The notes under the pieces were generated by a model. That model searched no databases. It was not told the DNA's origin and was given only the letters and a program-made list of their open reading frames with translations. From positions 1-51,968 of the forward strand of contig CAYMAZ010000023.1 of NCBI GenBank assembly GCA_964388575.1: a stretch of 51,968 bases of DNA. The letters run 5' to 3'. Position numbers and translations under genes: made by a program. Positions 34,145 through 41,285 of this stretch are shown piece after piece. Source of the DNA: CAYMAZ01 sp964388575 (GTDB lineage Bacteria; Bacteroidota; Bacteroidia; Bacteroidales; DTU049). The first letter of the stretch is position 1; each line of letters begins with the position of its first letter.

Positions 34145-34711
34145 TCAATTCTGAGATCCCCACTTAAAAGGATTTGCTTCGAGCCCTGTTTTCTCAATAA
34201 TCCGTTCTATAAACGGCACAATCAGATCCTCCAGTCGTTGAGGTTTGTGATAAAAAAATGGTGATGCCGGAATAATTTGTGCTCCTGCCCTGTCAAGTGT
34301 AAGCATATTCTGGAGATGAATTGAATTGTAGGGCGATTCGCGTGGCACCAAAATCAGTGTGCGTTTTTCCTTCAGCATCACATCTGCAGCTCTTGTGATC
34401 AGGTCTGATGAAGTTCCTGATGCAATTCTGCCCATGGTTCCCATGCTACATGGAATTATGATCATGCTTTGATAACCGGCAGAACCTGATGCTGCAGCAT
34501 CAAAAATTGAATTGTTGTCAACTTCTCTGATGTGTGAAATATCAGCAAAATTCGGATCCTTTTCCAACTCATATTTCCAAACTTTTAATCCATTTTCTGA
34601 AAAAATCAACACACACTCTTTAACTGAATTGTTTAAACGGCTAATTTTGTCCAGCAGGTATTCTGCATAGACTGATCCACTGGCTCCAGTTACAGCAACT
34701 ATGATTTTCAT
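34145..34711 (-). CDS. ubiX: Flavin prenyltransferase UbiX
   Basis: This 188-residue enzyme prenylates reduced FMN to make the prenyl-FMN cofactor of UbiD decarboxylases. It has the N-terminal FMN-binding VAVTGASGSVYAEYL, then PCSMGTMGRIASGTSSDLITRAADVMLKEKRTLILVPRE in segments, and NMLTLDRAGAQIIPASPFFYHKP near the C-terminus. No ubiD gene is in the window. It begins 1 base after the PorT-like gene on the minus strand, so both are on one transcript. Confidence 0.95.
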   Translation of the reverse strand: MKIIVAVTGASGSVYAEYLLDKISRLNNSVKECVLIFSENGLKVWKYELEKDPNFADISHIREVDNNSIFDAAASGSAGYQSMIIIPCSMGTMGRIASGTSSDLITRAADVMLKEKRTLILVPRESPYNSIHLQNMLTLDRAGAQIIPASPFFYHKPQRLEDLIVPFIERIIEKTGLEANPFKWGSQN

Positions 34712-34712
34712 C

Positions 34713-35336
34713 CTATTCTACAGTTTTTTTACCAAACATATAATTGATCCCCAACATCAAAACTGTATTGTATTGCCCTCGATTCAGCAAATATGTTGCA
34801 CCTCCTGCATGTTCACGAACAGGTAAAACAGAATTGTTTAGCCTGAAATTGACTCGCAGGCTTTCACTCAGTAAATAATTAAATCCAAGCTGAACCGAAA
34901 TCTCATACTCTCTGAAAGGTGTTGTTCCGGGAAGCAATCCGTTTTCATCCCATTCCACATCTGTGTTATTCGTGAGATATCCATAAGAAAAGCCTCCTTC
35001 AAGCTCAAAGTATGAATTTCCTCTCCATATCAGCATAAGTGGCAATTCTATGTAATTAAGCCTTAAAAGGTACGAATTATAAATCCCCTTGTGAGGTTTT
35101 GCATTCTGCCGGCTACCCTTCTGAACAAACATCATCTCCATTTGCAATCTGGTCCTGGCACTCAGATCCATGCCAACATACAGCCCTCCGTGTAATCCGA
35201 ATTTGTCAAATCCACTTAGCATATCTCCTGAAACCTGACTTCCGTTAACACCCAAACGTAATCCACCATGAAACAATTGTCCATAGCCGGACAAACAAGA
35301 AAAAACAAGAAAAACGGAAAGTATATATTTTATCAT
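34713..35336 (-). CDS. PorT-family outer-membrane beta-barrel protein
   Basis: This 207-residue protein has a signal peptide ending near SGYGQ. It then has the alternating strands of a small eight-stranded barrel: GGLRLGVNGSQVSG, FGLHGGLYVGMDL, QMEMMFVQKGSRQ, YIELPLMLIWRG. The sequence LRLNYIELPLML is typical of PorT/OMP_b-brl_2 proteins. PorT itself is required for T9SS assembly; a simple barrel of unknown role cannot be excluded. It is cotranscribed with ubiX. Confidence 0.75.
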   Translation of the reverse strand: MIKYILSVFLVFSCLSGYGQLFHGGLRLGVNGSQVSGDMLSGFDKFGLHGGLYVGMDLSARTRLQMEMMFVQKGSRQNAKPHKGIYNSYLLRLNYIELPLMLIWRGNSYFELEGGFSYGYLTNNTDVEWDENGLLPGTTPFREYEISVQLGFNYLLSESLRVNFRLNNSVLPVREHAGGATYLLNRGQYNTVLMLGINYMFGKKTVE

Positions 35337-35408
35337 AAGTTCAAATTTTCAACGAATTTACAAAAAAAAACGGAAAACATGGCTCAGAATGACTAGTTTA
35401 ATTATGTC

Positions 35409-36398
35409 TTATGAAATCCTTTCTGCCAGCAATTTCATTTCAATGGTTGGAGAGATTTGTTCGTACAAAATGTTATATACAGCATCAATAATCGGGAGAT
35501 CAATTTCCATTTCCTTCATAATCTGACGAATACCCTTTACTGCATAATATCCCTCTGCAACCATTTTCATTTCAATCATTGAATATTGCACTGAATAACC
35601 CTTTCCGATCAATGTCCCGAACACCCTGTTACGACTGAACTGTGAATATGCAGTCACAACAATGTCTCCGGTGTATGCCGAATCCACAATATCCCTTTTT
35701 GTTGGACAAATGGCTTCAAGAAATCGCTTTGCTTCACGTATGGCATTGACAATCAAAATGGCCTGAAAATTATCACCATAACCAAGTCCACTGCAAATAC
35801 CTGCTGCAACAGCAAAAATATTTTTTAATACTGCCGCATATTCAACACCCCTCAGATCATTAAGTGTATTCACCTTGATGTATCTGCATGTAAGAAGATC
35901 AGGTAGCAAAGTTCCCAGTTCTTTATTCGTCGTTGCAACTGTCAAAACGGATAATTTCTCCATGGCGACCTCTTCTGCGTGACAAGGACCGGCTATCATA
36001 GCAAAATTCTGATTCGGCACACCGTATTGAACATGCAAATACTCTGTTAAAGGAGATACAAATTCCGGTACAATCCCCTTTACCAATGAAACATGAAGTT
36101 TTTTTGATAACTCAGACAAATCAAATCCTGCAATTGTCTGATGGATAAATGCTGCAGGTATCACCCATAAAATAATATCAGAATTCTTAATCACTTTGTT
36201 GAAGTCACTGCTTAGATTCAGGTTTTCAGTGTTCAAATGAACATAACTTAGATAATCAGGATTATGCTGATACGTTTTAATAAATGAAACCGTTTCAGGC
36301 TTTCTGATCCACCAGTTAATTTTGTTGTTTTTTTGTGTCAGTATTTTGACAATGGCCGTTGCCCAACTTCCTCCACCAATAACACCAATTCTTTTCAT
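35409..36398 (-). CDS. gpsA: Glycerol-3-phosphate dehydrogenase [NAD(P)+]
   Basis: This 329-residue cytoplasmic enzyme makes sn-glycerol 3-phosphate for phospholipids. It has the N-terminal GVIGGGSWATAIVKIL dinucleotide fold and then VKGIVPE, IAGPCHAEEVAMEKL, GVEYAAVLKNIFAVAAGICSGLGYGDNFQAIL (in segments) and SAYTGDIVVTAYSQFSRNRVFG. Catalytic lysine blocks VKG and LKN are present. It lies 9 bases downstream of the M28 peptidase gene on the minus strand and is probably cotranscribed. Confidence 0.95.
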   Translation of the reverse strand: MKRIGVIGGGSWATAIVKILTQKNNKINWWIRKPETVSFIKTYQHNPDYLSYVHLNTENLNLSSDFNKVIKNSDIILWVIPAAFIHQTIAGFDLSELSKKLHVSLVKGIVPEFVSPLTEYLHVQYGVPNQNFAMIAGPCHAEEVAMEKLSVLTVATTNKELGTLLPDLLTCRYIKVNTLNDLRGVEYAAVLKNIFAVAAGICSGLGYGDNFQAILIVNAIREAKRFLEAICPTKRDIVDSAYTGDIVVTAYSQFSRNRVFGTLIGKGYSVQYSMIEMKMVAEGYYAVKGIRQIMKEMEIDLPIIDAVYNILYEQISPTIEMKLLAERIS

Positions 36399-36407
36399 GA
36401 TCTTCGT

Positions 36408-38117
36408 TTAAAATGTTACATCGAAAACAAGCGTTTCATCATTGCGTATGACGCTCACAACAGCTTTATTCCCGGGCTGATATGCAGCCAAGGCTCTCAT
36501 GTAGGATGTGATATCGCTTACATCATGTTCATCAATTGCAATAATTATATCTCCAGACATTAATCCTGCAAGTTGAGCACTTCTCCCTGTGGTTACAGCA
36601 TCTATCCTCAGACCCTTTCCGCCATAGGCATGATCGGGAATAATACCAAGGGTGACACTTCCACTTCGTGACATACGATTTCCCCGTGATTCTGTGTTTT
36701 CAACCTGAACAAACGGTATTTGTCTGACGTTACTTATATGGAAAATCAGATCTGTCAGCAGAATTGTAATGTCTGTCATCCCCCCAATATTGATTTTCTC
36801 AAGTACATCAGACGGTGTGTGATAATCTTCATGCAATCCTGTAATAAAAAACAACACAGGAATGTTTTTTAGAAAAAATGACATATGATCCGATCCACCC
36901 GAGCCCTTTGGATTCAGCATAAGGTCTATTTCCGGATTGTAAACACCCTGCAGAAGTGAGTCCCATTTGGTCGATGTCCCGGTATTCAAAACATTCAGCT
37001 TCCTGACATCGGGATCAAGTCGTCCGACCATGTCAATATTAATCATTGCTACAATATCAGGAAGTTCTGTTAATGTGTCATCAACAAATGCCTTACTTCC
37101 TATCAGCCCCTTTTCTTCTGCACTGAAAGCAGCAAAGACATAATTGTGACCATCAAAACCTGCTGATTTTACAAGTCTTGCAATTTCTATCAGTACAGCC
37201 ACACCACTAGCATTATCGTCAGCTCCTGGATGGATTGCCGGAGCCCCAACATAACGTGAAATAGGTCCTCCGTATCCAAGATGATCATAATGCGCTCCGA
37301 TTATGATTGTTCCAGGAGCACCATTATCAATCTTTGCTGCAACATTGTATGATGTAAGTTTCTTTTTCTCAGGAACCAGGCGAATTCTGACAAGCTTATC
37401 TGATTCCTGTTGCAAAATGTGTCCGCTGATTTGCCCTTCGTCAAAGATAACAGGCACAGAACTCCTGGAATTAGCAAATCTTGCTTCTCTATGAAATTCA
37501 AACTTCTCAGGATTGCTCTGAAATAAAATTACAGCAGCAGCTTCTTTTTCCATTGCTGTATTGATGACCTGCTGAACATATTCATAATAATTCTCACCGG
37601 TGATGAAATCATATTGATCAGAAAAAGACACATCCACAATAAAAATTGCATTTTTCAGGTCATGATCCGAAACATTTGTATAATCATCAATCTGTTTAAT
37701 CTGCAAACCATGTCCTGCAAAAAAAGCTCTTCCACTGATTTCTGTTTCTCCTGTATATGTCATAACAGAAAAATCCTTACCATATGAATATACTGAATTT
37801 TCAATCCAAATTTCAGATTGAGGATGATACGACTGCATGGATGTATATTCAAAGGGCTGATAAAATGTGTTGTTTGTAAAATATGGTTCCAGTCCGATTT
37901 CAGCAAACTTTGAAGCAATATAATTTCTGGCAATCACTTCACCATCCGTACCGGCTTCCCGACCTTCAAGAGAATCAGCAACCAGATGTTCCATGATTCC
38001 ATAAAGTCGTTGACCAACATCTCCTTTTGAAACCGACTCGGGTTGCCACTGAGCTGATGCAACAAAAACCGATGTCAGTATCAATAATGAAAGGGCGAGA
38101 TGTTTAATCTTAATCAT
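36408..38117 (-). CDS. M28 aminopeptidase with C-terminal PDZ domain
   Basis: This 569-residue secreted protein has a signal peptide ending near VASAQ. It carries a protease-associated segment and then the M28 domain, whose zinc ligands are in GAHYDHLGYGG, HPGADDNASGVAVLIEIARL, FSAEEKGLIGS, INIDMVGRLDP and GLHEDYHTPSDVLE. From about residue 480 a PDZ-like domain appears (GLRIDAVTTGRSAQLAGLMSGDIIIAIDEHDV in parts). M28 enzymes remove N-terminal residues from peptides. It precedes gpsA with a 9-base gap. No -7 box stands out upstream of 38117. Confidence 0.93.
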   Translation of the reverse strand: MIKIKHLALSLLILTSVFVASAQWQPESVSKGDVGQRLYGIMEHLVADSLEGREAGTDGEVIARNYIASKFAEIGLEPYFTNNTFYQPFEYTSMQSYHPQSEIWIENSVYSYGKDFSVMTYTGETEISGRAFFAGHGLQIKQIDDYTNVSDHDLKNAIFIVDVSFSDQYDFITGENYYEYVQQVINTAMEKEAAAVILFQSNPEKFEFHREARFANSRSSVPVIFDEGQISGHILQQESDKLVRIRLVPEKKKLTSYNVAAKIDNGAPGTIIIGAHYDHLGYGGPISRYVGAPAIHPGADDNASGVAVLIEIARLVKSAGFDGHNYVFAAFSAEEKGLIGSKAFVDDTLTELPDIVAMINIDMVGRLDPDVRKLNVLNTGTSTKWDSLLQGVYNPEIDLMLNPKGSGGSDHMSFFLKNIPVLFFITGLHEDYHTPSDVLEKINIGGMTDITILLTDLIFHISNVRQIPFVQVENTESRGNRMSRSGSVTLGIIPDHAYGGKGLRIDAVTTGRSAQLAGLMSGDIIIAIDEHDVSDITSYMRALAAYQPGNKAVVSVIRNDETLVFDVTF

Positions 38118-38204
38118 ACCACAATTCGTGTTGCGCTGTAAAGCAAATTCAAAAAGTTTTAATTCTATTAATATTCTAAAGAAAATATATTCTACGATAT
38201 GCTT

Positions 38205-38262
38205 TTTTCGGATTTTGTATACAAATCACAATCTGTATGAATTTGTATTCAAAATCCGAAAA
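38205..38262. terminator. Long AT-rich hairpin between the M49-like and M28 genes
   Basis: TTTTCGGATTTTG (38205-38217) pairs with CAAAATCCGAAAA (38250-38262). After one T/T mismatch, ATACAAAT (38219-38226) pairs with ATTTGTAT (38241-38248), leaving a 14-base loop. It lies 6 bases beyond the stop codon of the M49-like gene on the minus strand, so it is probably a terminator or mRNA-stabilising hairpin. No long U-run follows on either strand. Confidence 0.6.
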
Positions 38263-38268
38263 GTCATA

Positions 38269-39906
38269 TTACTTAAGTCCGAGATATGCAGGTCCTTTTT
38301 TAAAGACAATGTCAACAGGAATATTTTCTTTTTCCAGTCTGTTCAGGTCATTTTGTAGTTCTTCTTTAATAACCCCTTCGTTTTCAATCAGTTTTACTGC
38401 ACTGGAATAGTCTCCATCACCCTGTAGTGTGAGGATTTGTGTAACTGAAGAAAGCATTGCATCTTTCATTTTTTCAAAATGGACAAAATACAAACCGTCA
38501 GCCCTGCGTTCAATAGCACCGGTCTCCACAAAATAGTTGAATCTCATCATATTTGCTTTTCCGTGCGCGCTTGCAGCACCAAATCTGGTAGAACGGAAAA
38601 TACCTGCAACAAACGTAACAAAGTTATCCATGATTTCTCCTTCGGTCAGTTCACCCTGTTCACGTAATTTGTAAACCAGATATAAACCCATAATGTCTGC
38701 CTTTGCCTCTTCAATGGGAGAATACGCTTCCTTCAGTGCTTCCCTGACCGATGTTTTACTACCAACAACAGTCTTCACACCCATTCCGTGAGCAACCTCA
38801 TGAAACATCACATTTTCAAAAAAAGCATCAAATTTGACATACTGACGCTGCTCTTCAGCAATCAACACCTCAGCAATGGGGACAAGTATTTTATCAAACT
38901 TTGCTTTCATTGAATTTTTCAGTTGAAGCTTACGTGTTCCCTTTTTCACATGCACTTCAGGATCATTAGGAAGATTGATGGCAATTGTCTTGCTTCCTGA
39001 ATTGCAATCTCCTGCATAATATACAGCCTGATAGACATTCATATCACTGTCTGCTCCTGGCATTTCAGTTTTATACTTCGCATCCACAGGAAGCCCTTTC
39101 TGTAATCCCGGAAGCATTGCTGCAAATTTGTCAAGCTTAGCACTCCATTCAAGATCTTTGATTAAAATAAATGATTCATAGGCTGCCTTATAGCCAAACA
39201 GTCTGTCTTCATAATTTTCTATCGGTCCAACGATAAAATCAATGTTTGATGTTTTCATATCCATCCAAGCCATATCACTTTCAAAATACTGATCTGTCAG
39301 CATTGCGTCTGCCCTTTTCAGGAGATAATTCTTTAACCCCTCATCTTCAGCAAGTTCAGCAGCTTTCTTCATGAGTTCCACAGCGCTTCCGATCTGATCA
39401 GCAAAATAGTCTTTATACCATACAGCCTGTAAATTGCCGCTCTCATCTCTGCGAATCATGGTATACAAACTTGCTTTATCAGGATGATCCCATGCTTCAA
39501 ATTCCTCCTTAGTGATATCAGCCGGATAAAAGTTGGCTCCTGCAGGCTTCTCACCATACCCATTAATAAATGGTGACAGATTATTCAGTCTGTCCCAGGG
39601 ACCATAATTAATCATAACAAATTTCTTTGCATCTTCATTGTCAACTTTGCTGAGCAGTTCTGTTTTATCTCCGTATGATTGTATCCAGAACAATTCGTCC
39701 ATAATGTCAGCAATGTCAAACATAATTTTGAGCATCTCCTTCTCATTGGCACTCAAATGGCTGATATCAGCCTCTAAAATTACTTCAGCATACTTGTTTA
39801 CCATTGTTGTATAATCATTTTCAACGGCTTGTTCAGTTTCGGGCTTGTTTTTACAGCTTAAAACAATAAGTGAGGCAATGAATGCCAGAAACATTATTTT
39901 TTTCAT
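38269..39906 (-). CDS. M49-like zinc hydrolase (dipeptidyl-peptidase III family), lipoprotein
   Basis: This 545-residue protein has a lipoprotein signal (lipobox VLSC at residues ~15-18). The catalytic block FHEVAHGMG contains HExxH, and EEAKADIMGLY ~50 residues later supplies the glutamate ligand of the M49 group. Classical M49 enzymes have HEXXGH with an extra residue, whereas this group, also found fused to Nudix domains in plants, has HEVAHG. The Bacteroidota copies are sometimes mislabelled dihydrofolate reductase. It probably cleaves peptides in the periplasm. A -7 box is at 39933-39940, and a long hairpin follows the stop codon. Confidence 0.85.
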   Translation of the reverse strand: MKKIMFLAFIASLIVLSCKNKPETEQAVENDYTTMVNKYAEVILEADISHLSANEKEMLKIMFDIADIMDELFWIQSYGDKTELLSKVDNEDAKKFVMINYGPWDRLNNLSPFINGYGEKPAGANFYPADITKEEFEAWDHPDKASLYTMIRRDESGNLQAVWYKDYFADQIGSAVELMKKAAELAEDEGLKNYLLKRADAMLTDQYFESDMAWMDMKTSNIDFIVGPIENYEDRLFGYKAAYESFILIKDLEWSAKLDKFAAMLPGLQKGLPVDAKYKTEMPGADSDMNVYQAVYYAGDCNSGSKTIAINLPNDPEVHVKKGTRKLQLKNSMKAKFDKILVPIAEVLIAEEQRQYVKFDAFFENVMFHEVAHGMGVKTVVGSKTSVREALKEAYSPIEEAKADIMGLYLVYKLREQGELTEGEIMDNFVTFVAGIFRSTRFGAASAHGKANMMRFNYFVETGAIERRADGLYFVHFEKMKDAMLSSVTQILTLQGDGDYSSAVKLIENEGVIKEELQNDLNRLEKENIPVDIVFKKGPAYLGLK

Positions 39907-39932
39907 ATCGTTCAGAATTAATTATAATTGTG

Positions 39933-39940
39933 CAAATTTA
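39933..39940 (-). promoter_or_regulatory. -7 box (minus strand TAAATTTG) for the M49-like gene
   Basis: CAAATTTA on the plus strand reads TAAATTTG on the minus strand, 27 bases upstream of the ATG at 39906. Confidence 0.5.
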
Positions 39941-40050
39941 TAAAAAAAAATTCCACTTCGCATGATTCTTACAACACTTTTTAAAACAATTTTCGAATTC
40001 AACATCAAATCCCTTTTGTTTATAAGTATCTCGTTTTCACATAATATTCG

Positions 40051-40058
40051 TATTTTTG
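40051..40058 (+). promoter_or_regulatory. -7 box (TATTTTTG) for fabD
   Basis: It matches TAnnTTTG, 20 bases upstream of the fabD ATG at 40078; a GTG at 40072 is less likely as the start. Confidence 0.5.
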
Positions 40059-40077
40059 CATTCAAAATAAAGTGAAT

Positions 40078-40962
40078 ATGAAAGCTTTTGTATTTCCAGG
40101 ACAAGGTGCCCAATACACTGGAATGGGCAAAGATTTGTATGAAAAATTTACTCTTGCTCAAGATTTGTTTGAAACTGCAAATAAAATCCTGGGATATAAG
40201 ATAACCGAAATTATGTTTGAAGGGAGTGAAGAAGATCTGAGACAAACGAAGGTGACTCAGCCTGCCATTTTTCTTCATTCCGTAATACTGGCAAAAGTTC
40301 TCGGGAGCGAATTCAACCCCAAAATGACTGCCGGCCATTCACTTGGTGAATTTTCAGCATTAACGGCTACCGGAGCACTGAGCTTCGAAGACGGGCTGCA
40401 ACTGGTTTTCAAACGCGCAATGGCAATGCAGAAAGCCTGCGAGGCAGAACCATCAACCATGGCCGCTATTCTTGGATTACCTGATGAAAAGGTTGAAGAA
40501 GTTTTAACAAGCATTGATGATATAGTTGTTCCTGCCAATTATAACAGTCCGGGACAGCTTGTCATTTCTGGAAGCTTTATGGGAATTGAAAAAGCCTGCG
40601 AAGCATTAAAAGCTGCTGGCGCTAAGCGTGCTCTTCCTCTTAAAGTTGGCGGCGCTTTCCATTCTCCGCTCATGGAACCTGCCAGAATTGAACTGGCTGC
40701 TGCAATTGAAGATACAAAAATCAACGAACCTGTTTGTCCAGTTTATCAAAATGTGGATGGCAACCCCTATACCAATCCTTCAAAAATCAAACAAAATCTG
40801 ATAGCACAACTTACCGCTCCGGTCAGATGGACACAAACCGTCATCAATATGACAAATGATGGTGCAAAACATTTTACAGAACTGGGACCGGGCAATGTAT
40901 TACAGGGTTTAATAAAGAAGATTTCTCCTGATTCTGAGGTATCTGGTTTTGTAAGTCTCTAA
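40078..40962 (+). CDS. fabD: Malonyl-CoA--acyl carrier protein transacylase
   Basis: This 294-residue cytoplasmic enzyme loads malonyl groups on ACP for fatty-acid synthesis. It has MKAFVFPGQGAQYTGMGKDL at the N-terminus, the nucleophile in GHSLGEFSAL, QKACEAEPSTMAAILGLP with the oxyanion-stabilising residues, NYNSPGQLVISG, and the catalytic histidine in GGAFHSPLM. Normal length. The ATG at 40078 starts the conserved core exactly. No other fab gene is in the window. Confidence 0.97.
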   Translation: MKAFVFPGQGAQYTGMGKDLYEKFTLAQDLFETANKILGYKITEIMFEGSEEDLRQTKVTQPAIFLHSVILAKVLGSEFNPKMTAGHSLGEFSALTATGALSFEDGLQLVFKRAMAMQKACEAEPSTMAAILGLPDEKVEEVLTSIDDIVVPANYNSPGQLVISGSFMGIEKACEALKAAGAKRALPLKVGGAFHSPLMEPARIELAAAIEDTKINEPVCPVYQNVDGNPYTNPSKIKQNLIAQLTAPVRWTQTVINMTNDGAKHFTELGPGNVLQGLIKKISPDSEVSGFVSL

Positions 40963-41062
40963 AGTCTGACTTGAAATATTCAGCTGTTTAAAAAAAAATG
41001 AATTTTAAAAAAAAATCTTGCTATTTTAAAAATATTTTGTAATTTTGCATTTAAATTCACAA

Positions 41063-41113
41063 ATGACGACAGCAACACAACGAGTTGTTTTGAAATATTA
41101 CGATCGTAAATGA
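41063..41113 (+). CDS. Candidate 16-residue peptide in the small transcript
   Basis: ATG 41063 to TGA 41113 would give MTTATQRVVLKYYDRK. The start lies only ~10 bases after the expected transcription start. The last codons overlap the palindrome TTACGATCGTAA, so ribosome position could influence RNA folding as in attenuators. No strong amino-acid bias suggests a particular regulator. It is short and unproven. Confidence 0.3.
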   Translation: MTTATQRVVLKYYDRK

Positions 41114-41146
41114 TATTGCGTTAAGCAATACATTTCTTTTTCATGG

Positions 41147-41179
41147 GAGAAGGGGCCGCTTCGGTGGCCTCTTTTTTTT
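41147..41179 (+). terminator. Intrinsic terminator of the small transcript
   Basis: The stem GGCCGC (41154-41159) pairs with GTGGCC (41164-41169) around a TTCG tetraloop. It is extended by GAGAAGG against TCTTTTT with A-T and G-T pairs, and ends in T8. This is one of the clearest terminators in the window. Confidence 0.85.
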
Positions 41180-41203
41180 ATAATACCCCCGACAGGAATA
41201 AGG

Positions 41204-41230
41204 AAAAAGCCCTGTCATAAACAAGGCTTT
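41204..41230 (-). terminator. Terminator of nrdJ
   Basis: On the minus strand, AAAGCCTTG and CAGGGCTTT pair (one G-U) around a TTTATGA loop, followed by more T (TTTTTCC). It begins 56 bases after the nrdJ stop codon at 41286. Confidence 0.75.
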
Positions 41231-41285
41231 CAAAAATATTTATTGGTTTAAAGGGTGATGCGACCTAATGTATTATTCTGATCCG

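Larger units (their letters stand above)
41040..41180 (+). ncRNA. Candidate small RNA or leader-peptide transcript between fabD and nrdJ
   Basis: The -7 box TAATTTTG (41040-41047) is followed ~100 bases later by an intrinsic terminator (41147-41179). Between them lie a 16-codon ORF (41063-41113), a perfect palindrome TTACGATCGTAA (41098-41109), and a hairpin TATTGC-GTTAA-GCAATA (41114-41130). Promoter, structured body and terminator together imply a discrete ~130-base transcript pointing at the 3' end of nrdJ. Whether it is a regulatory RNA or encodes the peptide is unclear. I do not recognise the family. Confidence 0.5.
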
